From Schlegelella_A sp031360885 (GTDB taxonomy: Bacteria > Pseudomonadota > Gammaproteobacteria > Burkholderiales > Burkholderiaceae_C), in the NCBI GenBank assembly GCA_031360885.1, contig JANMCC010000094.1:1-64000 (forward strand): 64,000 nucleotides of DNA. Reading direction: 5' to 3'. The translations under genes and the position numbers were made by a program. Below, one piece after another: positions 10,056 through 19,985 of the stretch; within the stretch, counting starts at the first letter, position 1, and the number at the start of each line of letters is the position of its first letter. The notes under the pieces were generated by a model that did not search any database, was not told where the DNA came from, and was given only the letters and a program-made list of their open reading frames with translations.

Positions 10056-11684
10056 CTAGCGGCGGATGACGTAGCGGCGAATCCGCGGCGGCTCCTCGCC
10101 CTGGTGGAAGCCCAGTCGGCGCTCGCGCAGCGCAAGGTCTGCGGCCGTGGCGCGGTGGAAGCGCCGCAGGTGCTCGGTCCACGATTCGTCGACGACTTCC
10201 TCGACGAACCGCGCCGGCTCGCCGATATCGTTCAGCAGCTGCCAGCCGATCGCGCCCTGGCTCAGGCGCGCCCGCCGCGATTCCTGCATCACGAGCACGA
10301 AGGCCTCGGTGCGCAGCGGATCGATCAGGTACTCGACGGTCGTGACGACGCGCCCGTCTTCCTGAGGAGCGACGGTGGGCCGCGCCGCCCAGCCGGCCCG
10401 GGCGGGGCTCATGTCGGCCTCCTCGTCGGCGCTGTCGGTCACGAAGCGCACCGCCAGCAGCATGACGAGGACGCCGCTGACCGCCGCGGACACGAGCGCC
10501 GTCTGCACCGTGCCGACGGTGGCGACCTGGCCCCACAGCGCGGCGCCGAGGGCGCTCGCGCCCATGATCGCCATCTGATAGCTCGCCATGGCGCGCGCCC
10601 GCACCCAGTTGGGCAGGGACATCTGGGCCGAGACCGAGAGCGAGTTCGCCACGGTGATCCAGGCCATGCCCGCGGCGAGCATCGCCGGCATCGCCACCCA
10701 GGCATTCGGCGCGATCGCCATCACCGCCGTGGCCGCCGACTGGACCACGGTGCCGCCGATCACGAGGCCGTCGCGGCCATGCGACTGGCGAAGGCGCGGC
10801 AGCGCGAGCACCGCGACGATCGCGCCGGCGCCCATGCTCGCGAGAAGCAGGGTGAAGGTCCCGGCATCGCCGCCGGGCAGCCCGCGCGCCAGCAGCGGCA
10901 GCAGCGCCAGCAGGACCGTGGAGTGGAGGAAGAAGATCGAGACCCGGGTGAGCACCGCGCGCATTCGCGGCGACTGGCGGACGAACTGCACGCCGACCCG
11001 CATCGCGCCGAGGAGACGCTCCCGGCCGAGAGGATTGGGCTGGTGCTCGTGGCGCCAGCGCAGGATCGCGAAGGCCGAGAGCAGCGACAGCACGGCATTG
11101 AGCGCGAACACCCAGACGCTGCCGGCGCTGGCGATCAGCGCTCCCGCCACCAGCGGCCCGACGATGCGCGACAGGTTCATCGCCACGCCGTTGAGGGCGA
11201 GCGCCGCCGCGAGCTGGGTTCTCGGCACCAGGTCGGGCACGATCGCGGCGAACACCGGCCAGCGCGACGCCAGGCCGACGCCATTGGCGAAGACGAGCAG
11301 CAGCAGCAAGGGCGCGGTCATGAGCCCCGATGCGGTGGCCGCGCACAGGGCAGCCGCGGTGGCCGCCAGCCAGAGCTGCGTCGCCACGAGCAGCCGCCTG
11401 CGATCGACGATGTCGGCGAGGGCGCCGCTCGGCAGCCCGAGGAGGAACACGGGCAAGGTCGAGGCCGACTGCACGAGGGCCACCCAGATCGGCGTGCTCG
11501 TCAGGGTGGTCATCGTCCAGGCCGCCGCCACGTCGGTCATCCACATGCACAGGTTGGCGGTGAGCCAGGTGCTCCACAGCAGGCGAAAGACCGGCACGCC
11601 CAGCGGCTCGAGCGCGGTGACCGAGCGCCTCGATGCGGCGGGCCGCGGCTCGGCGGAGCCCTCCTCGGGCGGAATGGACGACAT
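10056..11684 (-). CDS. MFS transporter, MFS_3 (EntS-like) family, with C-terminal soluble domain
   Basis: About 542 residues. Residues ~25-410 form a 12-helix major facilitator domain of the MFS_3 type (PF05977), with LWSTWLTANLCMWMTDVAAAW and the loop GLPSGALADIVDRRRLL. The last ~115 residues are a soluble domain (from about VVTTVEYLIDP to GEEPPRIRRYVIRR) resembling the monooxygenase-like (ABM-type) tail of many MFS_3 proteins. Likely exports a small molecule such as a siderophore or drug; the substrate cannot be read from the sequence. Divergent from the soeA-like gene across 80 bp. Confidence 0.87.
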   Translation of the reverse strand: MSSIPPEEGSAEPRPAASRRSVTALEPLGVPVFRLLWSTWLTANLCMWMTDVAAAWTMTTLTSTPIWVALVQSASTLPVFLLGLPSGALADIVDRRRLLVATQLWLAATAAALCAATASGLMTAPLLLLLVFANGVGLASRWPVFAAIVPDLVPRTQLAAALALNGVAMNLSRIVGPLVAGALIASAGSVWVFALNAVLSLLSAFAILRWRHEHQPNPLGRERLLGAMRVGVQFVRQSPRMRAVLTRVSIFFLHSTVLLALLPLLARGLPGGDAGTFTLLLASMGAGAIVAVLALPRLRQSHGRDGLVIGGTVVQSAATAVMAIAPNAWVAMPAMLAAGMAWITVANSLSVSAQMSLPNWVRARAMASYQMAIMGASALGAALWGQVATVGTVQTALVSAAVSGVLVMLLAVRFVTDSADEEADMSPARAGWAARPTVAPQEDGRVVTTVEYLIDPLRTEAFVLVMQESRRARLSQGAIGWQLLNDIGEPARFVEEVVDESWTEHLRRFHRATAADLALRERRLGFHQGEEPPRIRRYVIRR

Positions 11685-11764
11685 GGGGAAAGACTACCCG
11701 CCTTTGCACCCCGGCATTGCTACGATCGCCGGCGCACGAGCTTCCCGCTCGCCCGGAGCCCCGC

Positions 11765-14695
11765 TTGTTCAAATTCCTCTCGCGAGGGCCGTCCCACGAC
11801 CCGCTCGCGCCGCCGGTGCCCGGCGCGGTGACCGACATCAAGACCACGACCTGCTACATGTGCGCCTGCCGCTGCGGCATCCGGGTGCACCTTCGCGACG
11901 GCGAGCTGCGCTACATCGACGGCAACCCGAACCATCCGATCAACCGCGGCGTGATCTGCGCCAAGGGCGCTTCGGGGATCATGAAGCAGGTGTCGCCGGC
12001 GCGGCTCACCCGGCCGCTGTTGCGCAAGGCCGGCAGCGAGCGCGGCGCCGGCGAGTTCGAGCCGATCTCGTGGGAGCGCGCCTTCCAGATCCTCGAGGAC
12101 CGGCTGGCGAAGATCCGCGCCACCGACCCGAAGAAATTCGCGCTCTTCACCGGCCGCGACCAGATGCAGGCGCTGACCGGGCTGTTCGCGCGCAACTTCG
12201 GCACCCCCAACTACGCGGCGCACGGCGGCTTCTGCTCGGTGAACATGGCGGCCGGCATGATCTACACGATCGGCGGCAGCTTCTGGGAGTTCGGCGGACC
12301 CGACCTCGAGCGCGCGAAGCTGTTCGTGATGATCGGCACCGCCGAGGACCACCACTCGAACCCGCTGAAGATCGCGATCTCGAAGTTCAAGCGCCAGGGC
12401 GGCCGCTTCATCTCGATCAACCCGGTGCGCACCGGCTACTCGGCTATCGCCGACGAGTGGATCCCGATCAAGCCGGGCACCGACGGCGCGCTCTTCATGG
12501 CGCTGCTGCACGAGCTGATCGCCAGCGACCGCATCGACCACGCCTTCCTCAAGCGCTTCACCAACGCGCCGCAGCTCGTGCTGCTCGAGACCGGCTGCGA
12601 TCGCGAAGGCATGTTCGCGCACGACCCCGACCCGGCGAAGGGCGCGCCCGGCGACGGCCGGAATCCGCACAACAAGCTGGTCTTCGACAAGAGCGATGGC
12701 CTCATCAAGGCGGCCTACCCCGAAGGCATCGCCCCGGGCTGCGACCCCGCGCTCGAGGGCCACTACACGCTGGCCGACGGCCGCCGGGTCGCGCCCGCGT
12801 TCCAGCTCCTGCGCGAGCGCGTCGCGCCGTGCACGCCCGAATGGGCCGCGGCGTTCACGGGCATTCCGGCGGCGCGCATCGTCAAGCTCGCCCACGAGCT
12901 CGGCGCCGCCGCGTTTGAGCAGGCGTTCGAGCTGCCGATTCCCTGGACCGACGCGTGGGGCGCGAAGCACGCGACGACGCAGGCCCGGCCGGTCGCCTTC
13001 CACGCCATGCGCGGGCTCGCCGCGCACTCGAACGGCTTCCAGACGGTGCGCGCGCTGGCGGTGCTGATGAGCGTGCTCGGCACCATCGACGCGCCGGGCG
13101 GCTTTCGCCACAAGGCGCCGTACCCGCGCCACATCGTGCCGAACTTTCGCGCCTTCAATTCGCCCGACATGATCAAGCCGAACACGCCGCTCAACGCGGC
13201 GCCGCTCGGCTTTCCGGCCAACCCCGAGGAGCTGGCGATCTGCGAGGACGGCACGCCGATGCGCATCGACCACGCGTTCTCGTGGGAGCACCCGCTCTCG
13301 GCGCACGGCCTCATGCACACGGTGATCACCAACGCCACCCGCGGCGATCCGTACCGGCTCGACACGCTCATGATCTTCATGGCCAACATGGCCTGGAACT
13401 CGACCATGAACACGATGGCCGTGCGCGAGATGCTCAACGCCAGGGACGACGGCGGCGAGTTCAAGCTTCCCTTCCTCGTCGTCTGCGACGCGTTCCAGAG
13501 CGAGACCGTCGCCTTCGCCGACCTGGTGCTGCCCGACACCACCTACCTCGAGCGCCACGACGTGATGAGCATGCTCGACCGGCCGATCTCGGAGTTCGAG
13601 GGCCCGGCCGATTCGGTTCGCGTGCCGGTGCTGCCGCCGCTCGGCGAATGCAAGCCTTTCCAGGAGGTGCTGGTGGAGCTGGCGTCGCGCCTGAAGCTGC
13701 CGGCCTTCACCGGCGCGGGCGGCGAGCGCAAGTTCAAGGACTACCCCGACTTCGTCGTCAACTACGAGACGCAGCCGGGCATCGGCTTTCTGATGGGCTG
13801 GCGCGGCGCCGACGGCAGCCAGCACCTGCGCGGCGCGCCCAACCCGAAGCAGTGGGAGATGTACGCGAACAACGATTGCGTCTTCAGCTACCACCTGCCC
13901 GAGACGATGCACTACATGCGCAACTGGAACCGCGAGTACCTCGACTTCGCCAAGGACAAGGGCTGGCGGCAGAAGAACGACGTCGTCCAGCTCGCCCTCT
14001 ACAGCGACACCCTGCAGTCGTTCCGCCTCGCAGCGAAGGGCCAGACCGCCGGCCGGCAGCCGCCCGAGCACCTGCGCGAGCGCATCGCCACCTACTTCGA
14101 TCCGCTGCCGTTCTGGTATGCGCCGCTCGAGGACGCGGCCGTCGACACCGAGGCCTACCCGCTCAATGCGATCACGCAGCGGCCGATGGCGATGTACCAC
14201 TCGTGGGACTCGCAGAACGCCTGGCTGCGCCAGATCCACAGCCACAACTACCTGCACGTCAACCCGCTCACCGCGCGGAAGGCAGGCATCGCCGACGGCG
14301 GCTGGTGCTGGGCCGAGAGCGCCTGGGGGCGCGTGCGCTGCATGCTGCGCTACAGCGAGGCGGTGGAGCCAGGCACGGTCTGGACCTGGAACGCGATCGG
14401 CAAGGCCGACGGTGCGTGGCAGCTCGCACCCGGTGCCGACGAGGCGAGGAAAGGCTTCCTCCTCAACCACCTGATCAACGACGAGCTGCCGCACGGCAGC
14501 GGCGGCACGATCAGCAATTCGGATCCCGTGACCGGCCAGGCGGGCTGGTACGACGTGCGCGTGCGCCTCGTGCCCGCCGAGCCCGAGCCGCTCGAGGCGA
14601 GCTCGCCCCAGTTCGCGGCGACGCCGGCGCCGCCCGGCGTGCGCGGCACGAGAGCGAACCCGACGGCCTGGTTCGCCGGGCGGCGCAAGCCATGA
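11765..14695 (+). CDS. soeA: Molybdopterin oxidoreductase, catalytic subunit; probable cytoplasmic sulfite dehydrogenase SoeA
   Basis: About 976 residues of the DMSO-reductase family. An N-terminal [4Fe-4S] motif uses Cys30, Cys33, Cys37 and Cys65 (CYMCACRC ... GVICAKG). The HGGFCSVN segment offers a probable Mo-ligand cysteine. Molybdopterin-binding and C-terminal molydop-binding domains follow. No Tat signal is present, so the subunit is cytoplasmic, which fits the SoeABC type of sulfite-oxidising enzyme better than periplasmic Psr/Phs/Dms enzymes. The TTG at 11765 is chosen: GGAG lies ~9 bp upstream, and the upstream ATG at 11633 would overlap the divergent MFS gene. The stop overlaps the FeS subunit start (ATGA). 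Sulfite as substrate is inferred from architecture; a formate, thiosulfate or other substrate is not excluded. Confidence 0.8.
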   Translation: MFKFLSRGPSHDPLAPPVPGAVTDIKTTTCYMCACRCGIRVHLRDGELRYIDGNPNHPINRGVICAKGASGIMKQVSPARLTRPLLRKAGSERGAGEFEPISWERAFQILEDRLAKIRATDPKKFALFTGRDQMQALTGLFARNFGTPNYAAHGGFCSVNMAAGMIYTIGGSFWEFGGPDLERAKLFVMIGTAEDHHSNPLKIAISKFKRQGGRFISINPVRTGYSAIADEWIPIKPGTDGALFMALLHELIASDRIDHAFLKRFTNAPQLVLLETGCDREGMFAHDPDPAKGAPGDGRNPHNKLVFDKSDGLIKAAYPEGIAPGCDPALEGHYTLADGRRVAPAFQLLRERVAPCTPEWAAAFTGIPAARIVKLAHELGAAAFEQAFELPIPWTDAWGAKHATTQARPVAFHAMRGLAAHSNGFQTVRALAVLMSVLGTIDAPGGFRHKAPYPRHIVPNFRAFNSPDMIKPNTPLNAAPLGFPANPEELAICEDGTPMRIDHAFSWEHPLSAHGLMHTVITNATRGDPYRLDTLMIFMANMAWNSTMNTMAVREMLNARDDGGEFKLPFLVVCDAFQSETVAFADLVLPDTTYLERHDVMSMLDRPISEFEGPADSVRVPVLPPLGECKPFQEVLVELASRLKLPAFTGAGGERKFKDYPDFVVNYETQPGIGFLMGWRGADGSQHLRGAPNPKQWEMYANNDCVFSYHLPETMHYMRNWNREYLDFAKDKGWRQKNDVVQLALYSDTLQSFRLAAKGQTAGRQPPEHLRERIATYFDPLPFWYAPLEDAAVDTEAYPLNAITQRPMAMYHSWDSQNAWLRQIHSHNYLHVNPLTARKAGIADGGWCWAESAWGRVRCMLRYSEAVEPGTVWTWNAIGKADGAWQLAPGADEARKGFLLNHLINDELPHGSGGTISNSDPVTGQAGWYDVRVRLVPAEPEPLEASSPQFAATPAPPGVRGTRANPTAWFAGRRKP

Positions 14696-15462
14696 TCGAT
14701 TGGCTGAAGAATCTGTTCGCAGCGCCGCCGGCGATCGTCGACGCCGCGACGACAGGCACCGACCACGGCCCCTCGACGACGCTCGCCCGGCAGCTCGCGC
14801 TGGTGATCGACCTCAACGTTTGCGTCGGCTGCCACGCCTGCGTGACCTCGTGCAAGGAATGGAACACCTCGGGCTCGGCCGGGCCGCTGGTCGACGAGAA
14901 CGTCTACGGCGCCAATCCCACCGGCACCTTCTTCAACCGGGTGCAGACCTACGAGGCCGGCATCTTCCCGGGCACCGACACGATCCACTTCCCGAAGAGC
15001 TGCCTGCACTGCGAGGAGCCGCCCTGCGTGCCGGTGTGCCCCACGGGCGCGAGCTACAAGCGGGCGGAGGACGGCATCGTCCTCGTCGACTACGACAAGT
15101 GCATCGGCTGCAAGTACTGCGCCTGGGCCTGCCCGTACGGCGCCCGCGAGATCGACGAGGCGCGGCAGGTGATGACCAAGTGCACGCTGTGCGTCGACCG
15201 CATCCACGACCCCGCGCTGGCGCAGGAAGACCGCAAGCCCGCCTGCGTGAAGGCCTGCCCCACCGGGGCGCGCCTGTTCGGCGACGTCAAGGATCCGGAC
15301 TCGGAAGTCTCGATCGCCATCCGCGAGCGCGGCGGCTATTCGCTGATGCCCGAGTGGGGCACGAAGCCGGCGAACCAGTACCTGCCGCGCCGGATCACCG
15401 AGGTCGCGGGTACGCCGGCACGCCCGCTCGCATCGCCTGAAGCGCCGAACGCCGAGTCGTGA
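14692..15462 (+). CDS. soeB: 4Fe-4S ferredoxin-type electron-transfer subunit; probable SoeB
   Basis: About 256 residues. Four cysteine clusters typical of DmsB/PsrB/SoeB subunits are visible: CVGCHACVTSC, CLHCEEPPCVPVCP, CIGCKYCAWACP, and CTLC paired with CVKACP. These should ligate four [4Fe-4S] clusters and pass electrons from the molybdenum subunit to the membrane anchor. No signal peptide. The ATG overlaps the soeA-like stop and the stop overlaps the next GTG, so the three genes form one coupled operon. Confidence 0.87.
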   Translation: MIDWLKNLFAAPPAIVDAATTGTDHGPSTTLARQLALVIDLNVCVGCHACVTSCKEWNTSGSAGPLVDENVYGANPTGTFFNRVQTYEAGIFPGTDTIHFPKSCLHCEEPPCVPVCPTGASYKRAEDGIVLVDYDKCIGCKYCAWACPYGAREIDEARQVMTKCTLCVDRIHDPALAQEDRKPACVKACPTGARLFGDVKDPDSEVSIAIRERGGYSLMPEWGTKPANQYLPRRITEVAGTPARPLASPEAPNAES

Positions 15463-16394
15463 ATCCCGCCTTCTCGGTCGTCTTCTTCACGACCCTCGCC
15501 GGGATCGCGCAAGGCCTCGTCGTCGCCCTCGCGCTCGCCGCGCTCGGCGGACTGACCGTCGGTGCCGGATTCACCGCAGCGATGCTCGCCGCCGCCGCCA
15601 CGCTGCTCGTGGCCGGCCTCGGCTGCTCGTTCCTCCACCTCGGGCGCCCCGAGCGGGCGTGGCGGGCGGCGACGATGTGGCGGACCTCGTGGCTCTCGCG
15701 CGAGGTGATCGTGCTGCCCGCGTTCATCGCCGTCGTCGCCTTGTGGGGTGTGGCCGTGCAGATGGGCGCCGCCCCCGGGTGGACGCGATTCGCCTTGCCC
15801 GCCCTCGCGCTCGTCCTCGCCGCGCTGCTCTGGCTGTGCACGGCGATGATCTACGCGTGCCTGCGCTTCATCGAGGAGTGGGCGCATCCGCTCACGCTCG
15901 CGGGGTTCGTGCTCGTCGGCCTGTCGTCAGGCTTCCTGCTCGCCACCGCCGCGGCCGAGGTCGCCGGCGAAGGCGCGCTGTCGCGCTGGTGCGGCCCGGC
16001 GGCTCTCGTCGCCACGATCCTGGCCGGCTGTGCGCGCCTGCTGGCGCTGCGCCGAAATGCGCGCATCCGCCATCGCTCGACGCTGCAGTCGGCCACCGGC
16101 ATCACCGCAGCGCGGCTGGTGCAGACCTCGATGGGCATGTCGGCCGGCTCGTTCAACACGCGCGAGTTCTTCCATCGCGCCTCGGCCGCCGGAATGCGGC
16201 GCGCCCGGATGCTGCTCGTCGTCCTCGGCTTCGCCTTGCCGGCGATGCTTGCCGCGGTCGGCCTCGTCGCGGCGACGCCCTGGCCCTGGCTCGCCGCGGC
16301 GGTCGTGCAGCTGCCCGGGCTGATCGTCGATCGCTGGTACTTCTTCGCGCAGGCGAAGCACCCGCAGAACCTGTACTACCAGGTCGTCTCCTGA
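15459..16394 (+). CDS. soeC: DmsC-family membrane anchor subunit; probable SoeC
   Basis: About 311 residues with around eight hydrophobic segments; member of the DmsC (DMSO reductase anchor) family. Features include LGRPERAWRAATMWRTSWLSREV after the second helix and VDRWYFFAQAKHPQNLYYQ at the end. It should anchor the complex in the inner membrane and deliver electrons to quinone. GTG start overlaps the upstream stop. A DmsC-type rather than NrfD-type anchor supports the Soe assignment. Confidence 0.85.
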   Translation: MNPAFSVVFFTTLAGIAQGLVVALALAALGGLTVGAGFTAAMLAAAATLLVAGLGCSFLHLGRPERAWRAATMWRTSWLSREVIVLPAFIAVVALWGVAVQMGAAPGWTRFALPALALVLAALLWLCTAMIYACLRFIEEWAHPLTLAGFVLVGLSSGFLLATAAAEVAGEGALSRWCGPAALVATILAGCARLLALRRNARIRHRSTLQSATGITAARLVQTSMGMSAGSFNTREFFHRASAAGMRRARMLLVVLGFALPAMLAAVGLVAATPWPWLAAAVVQLPGLIVDRWYFFAQAKHPQNLYYQVVS

Positions 16395-16880
16395 GGAGAG
16401 AGATCTGCGGCCGGCAGGTCAGTGACCCGGAGCCGCCGGCGCCGGGAACCTTCGGCGTAAAGCAGGGAGCAGGTGATCTCGCGCGAATCGAAGGTCGGCT
16501 CCCGTGAATCGCAGCGTCGATGCGCTGGTTCGAGAGCGCCGCCGCACGCGCAAGCGCGGCATGCTGCGAGTCGTCGTCGACATCGCAGTCATGCGTCTCG
16601 CCGCTGGAAAGAAACGCCCGGTGAATGACTCGTCCGCGCCAGCGACCGTCCTTCTCGATGGCGGTGGCCAGCAAGAGCTTCGGGGCTATCGCGATGAAGA
16701 CCCTGCTTCCTGTAGCTCGACTCTCGGCCATATGGCGGCGCATTCTCGGCGTCGCCGGTGACGTGCGCGTGATGCAGGAGACGAGCCGTCATGCGCGTAC
16801 GGCCTCGCCCGCGTCGCCGTGGCGTCATCGAACGCCAACGTCGGCTTCGCCATCTCATCGAGTGGCCCTCCTTCGGCCTG
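16395..16880. other. 486-bp gap without a recognisable gene
   Basis: Only short open frames are present: an 85-codon frame at 16504-16761 on the plus strand and minus-strand frames at 16589-16858 and running leftward from 16743. None has a good Shine-Dalgarno, family resemblance or convincing codon pattern. The gap separates the soe-like operon from the convergent transketolase gene and is a candidate left border of the accessory region, but no integrase, tRNA fragment or direct repeat is seen. Confidence 0.4.
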
Positions 16881-18932
16881 TCATTTGAGCGACGCTAGCA
16901 ATTTTCGAGCTCTCAGAACCACGTTGTCGACGGCAAAACCGAACTGATCGAGAAGAACGTTGGCTGGAGCTGAAGCACCGTACCGATCAAGGCCGATCAT
17001 GTCTCCGAGCGCACCTGTGTATCGGCGCCACCCCTGCTCGACGCCAAGCTCGACAGCAAGGCGTGCGGTTACGTCGCGCGGGAGTACGTCGTCCTGGTAA
17101 CTTTGCGGCTGCGCCTCGAAGAGGTCCCAGCTCGGCATCGAGACGCAACGAACGGCCACCCCATCGGTCTGCAGTTGCTCGGCCGCGGCCAGAATCAAGC
17201 TGACCTCAGACCCGCTGGCGATGAGAATCAGCGTCGGCCGACGGCTCGTCGCATCGCTGAGCACATAGGCGCCCCGGCGCAAGCCCTCCGCGCTGGCGTA
17301 CCGGACGCGGTCGAGAGTCGCGACCTCTTGTCGAGTCAGGACGAGCAGGACCGGGCGATCGCGCATTTCCACGGCTACTTGCCAAGCCACCGCGGTTTCG
17401 TTGGCGTCACCCGGGCGGATGACGGTGATCCCGGGGACGGCGCGCAAGCTGGCCAGCTGCTCGATCGGCTGATGGGTCGGCCCGTCTTCGCCGAGCGCGA
17501 CGCTGTCGTGCGTGAAGACATGGATGACGCGCAAGCCCATCAGCGCGGCCAAGCGAATTGCCGGCCGCATGTAGTCGGAAAAGATCAGGAACGTCGAACC
17601 GTAGGCGATGAAGCCGCCATGCGCGGCCAGGCCATTGACGATGCCGCCCATCGCGTGCTCGCGAACGCCGAAGTGGACGTTGCGCCCTGCATAGCCCCAA
17701 CCGCCCGCATCCGACCCTTCGCTGTCCTGGCCGGGAAGCAACGGCGGATTGAAGTCGCCGTGTCCTTTCAGCTCGGTGTGCGTCGAGGGGTCGAGGTCGG
17801 CCGAGCCGCCCACGAGTGCGGGCAGCGTGGCCGCGATCGCATTCATCACCTTGCCGCCCGCGACACGCGTCGCCATCCCTTTTGCATCGGCGGGGAAGAC
17901 CGGAATGTCGGCGTTCCAACCGCCGGGCAACTCGTCGTTCAGCCGCGAAAAGAGCTGCGTCGCCAGATCGGGAAATGCCTTCGTGAAGGCCTCCACCCTG
18001 CCCTTCCATTCCGACTCGGCCTTGGCGCCGCGCGCGAGTGCCTCGCGAAATCTCGCCAGCGCAGGCTCCGGCACGAAGAAGGTCGGCTCGCTCGGCCAGC
18101 CGAGCTTTTCCTTGGTCCTCTTCACGTCGGCGATGCCGAGCGGCGAGCCGTGCGCCTTGAAGCTGTCCTGCTCGGGCGAGCCGAAGCCGAGATGCGTGCG
18201 CACGAGAACGAGCGTCGGCCGCGTGGTCTGGACGCGCGCAGCATCGAGCGCCGCACGTATCGCGTTCAAATCATTGCCGTCGCCGACCTCGATCGTCTGC
18301 CAGCCGTAAGCCTCGAAGCGTCGCGCCCGATCCTCCGAAAAGGTCATGTCGGTTCCCGCCGACAACGTCACCGAGTTGTTGTCGTAGAGACAGACGAGCT
18401 TGGCAAGCTTCAGGTGGCCGGCCAGCGACGCGGCTTCCGAGGCCACGCCTTCCATCAGGTCGCCGTCGCTGACGATGGCCCACGTCCGATGATCGATGAT
18501 CGTGTGACCGTCGCGGTTGTAGCGCGCTGCGAGATGGGCCTCGGCGATCGCCATGCCGACCGCATTGGCGAGGCCCTGGCCGAGCGGCCCAGTGGTGACT
18601 TCGACGCCCGCCGTATGACCACGCTCGGGATGCCCGGGTGCCTTGCTGCCCCATTGGCGAAACTGCTTGATGTCGTCGAGCGAGAGGTCGTAGCCGGTCA
18701 CGTGCAGCAGGCTGTAGAGCAGCGCCGAGCCGTGGCCCGCCGAGAGCACGAACCGATCCCGGTCCGGCCAGAGCGGGTTGGCCGGGTTGTGCTTGAGCTG
18801 CTTCCACAGCGCATAAGCCATAGGCGCGGCGCCGAGCGGCAAGCCCGGGTGGCCGCTGTTCGCCTTCTGCACCATGTCGACCGACAGGAAGCGCAGGGTA
18901 TCGACGCATTGCTGGTCGAGTGTGTCCAACAT
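16881..18932 (-). CDS. tkt: Transketolase
   Basis: About 683 residues, near the normal ~660-670. Thiamine-diphosphate enzyme moving two-carbon units between sugar phosphates in the pentose phosphate or Calvin pathway. Motifs: SGHPGLPLGAAPMAY at the N-terminus, VTTGPLGQGLANAVGMAIAE, the ThDP site SDGDLMEGVASEAASLAGH, FGVREHAMGGIVNG and GEDGPTHQPIEQLASLRAVPG. ATG 18932 has GAAGGAAACTCC upstream. Last gene of gnd-tal-pgm-fbaB-tkt, 20 bp after the aldolase. Probably a second, island-borne transketolase in addition to a housekeeping copy elsewhere. Confidence 0.95.
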   Translation of the reverse strand: MLDTLDQQCVDTLRFLSVDMVQKANSGHPGLPLGAAPMAYALWKQLKHNPANPLWPDRDRFVLSAGHGSALLYSLLHVTGYDLSLDDIKQFRQWGSKAPGHPERGHTAGVEVTTGPLGQGLANAVGMAIAEAHLAARYNRDGHTIIDHRTWAIVSDGDLMEGVASEAASLAGHLKLAKLVCLYDNNSVTLSAGTDMTFSEDRARRFEAYGWQTIEVGDGNDLNAIRAALDAARVQTTRPTLVLVRTHLGFGSPEQDSFKAHGSPLGIADVKRTKEKLGWPSEPTFFVPEPALARFREALARGAKAESEWKGRVEAFTKAFPDLATQLFSRLNDELPGGWNADIPVFPADAKGMATRVAGGKVMNAIAATLPALVGGSADLDPSTHTELKGHGDFNPPLLPGQDSEGSDAGGWGYAGRNVHFGVREHAMGGIVNGLAAHGGFIAYGSTFLIFSDYMRPAIRLAALMGLRVIHVFTHDSVALGEDGPTHQPIEQLASLRAVPGITVIRPGDANETAVAWQVAVEMRDRPVLLVLTRQEVATLDRVRYASAEGLRRGAYVLSDATSRRPTLILIASGSEVSLILAAAEQLQTDGVAVRCVSMPSWDLFEAQPQSYQDDVLPRDVTARLAVELGVEQGWRRYTGALGDMIGLDRYGASAPANVLLDQFGFAVDNVVLRARKLLASLK

Positions 18933-18952
18933 GGAGTTTCCTTCGCTGCGAT

Positions 18953-19984
18953 TCAGGCTTGCCGAGGGGCGTCGGCCTGGGCGTCGTACTCGCCGCGCCG
19001 CGCGGCGCGATTGCAGTCGGCGCGACGAAAGAGAGCTTGCTGCGCGGCAGGAACGTTCGCTGCGATGCCGCGCCAGGCCTCGAGCGCCGGCTGCTGAATG
19101 GCGCGCGCGAACGAGAACGCGAGCGCCCAGGGCGTGCGCGACTTGAACCTCACGTTCATCGCATTCAGTCGCGCCGAGGCCAGTTCCGCCGCCTGCCCGC
19201 CCGACAAGAAGGCGATCCCGGGAACCGCTGCCGGCACCGAGCGCAGGAAGCACTGGACCGTCGCATCGGCCACCTCGTCGACGCTGCTCTGATCGGCGGC
19301 GGCCGTCCCGGGCAAGACCATGTTGGGCTTGAGCAGCATGCCTTCGAGCATCACCTGCTGGGTGTCGAGCTGGTCGAACACCGCATGCAGGACGGCTTGC
19401 GTCACGGCCGCGCAGCGCTCGAGCGAGTGATCGCCGTCCATCAGCACCTCGGGCTCGACGATCGGCACCAGCCCTGCCTCCTGGCACAGGCTCGCATAGC
19501 GCGCCAGCGCGTGGGCATTCGCCTCGATGCACCCGGGGCTCGGTGTCGCTGCACCGATAGTGATGACGGCGCGCCATTTCGCGAAGCGCGCGCCCATCGA
19601 GGCGTAGTCGGCCAGCCGTTCACGCAGCCCGTCGAGGCCGTCGGTGACCAGCTCGCCGGGATGCGCCGCGAGGGCTTTCGCGCCCGCATCGACCTTGATG
19701 CCCGGGATGATTCCGGCCTCCTCGAGCGCGCGCGCGAAAGGCAGACCGCGGAGGGTCTGCTGGCGGATCGTCTCGTCGTACAGGATGGCGCCGCTGATGG
19801 CGTCGCCGAGGCGCGGCGTCGTGACGATCATGTCCCGGTAGGCGCGGCGCGCTTCCTCGGTCTGCGGGATCCCGAGCGCGGCGAAACGCTTGTTGCAGGT
19901 GCCTGTGCTCTCGTCCATCGCGAGCAGGCCCCGGTCGTGGGCCACCAGCGCCTGAGCGGTGGCGATGAGTCGCTGTGCTTGCAT
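18953..19984 (-). CDS. fbaB: Class I fructose-bisphosphate aldolase
   Basis: About 343 residues of the Schiff-base aldolases. Interconverts fructose 1,6-bisphosphate with the two triose phosphates. Motifs: LLAMDESTGTCNKRF at the N-terminus, KWRAVITIG, IVEPEVLMDGDH, and the Schiff-base lysine in EGMLLKPNMVLPG; FLSGGQ follows near residue 270. The ATG at 19984 (MQAQRLIATAQ) is preferred; an in-frame extension to 20026 would overlap pgm. One base separates it from the pgm stop. Class I aldolases of this kind are less common in betaproteobacteria than class II and support acquisition by transfer. Confidence 0.93.
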   Translation of the reverse strand: MQAQRLIATAQALVAHDRGLLAMDESTGTCNKRFAALGIPQTEEARRAYRDMIVTTPRLGDAISGAILYDETIRQQTLRGLPFARALEEAGIIPGIKVDAGAKALAAHPGELVTDGLDGLRERLADYASMGARFAKWRAVITIGAATPSPGCIEANAHALARYASLCQEAGLVPIVEPEVLMDGDHSLERCAAVTQAVLHAVFDQLDTQQVMLEGMLLKPNMVLPGTAAADQSSVDEVADATVQCFLRSVPAAVPGIAFLSGGQAAELASARLNAMNVRFKSRTPWALAFSFARAIQQPALEAWRGIAANVPAAQQALFRRADCNRAARRGEYDAQADAPRQA

Positions 19985-19985
19985 G

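Noticed and set aside
16504..16761. 85-codon plus-strand frame between the soe-like operon and tkt
   Set aside because: No Shine-Dalgarno, no family resemblance, and several equally open frames on both strands in the same stretch.
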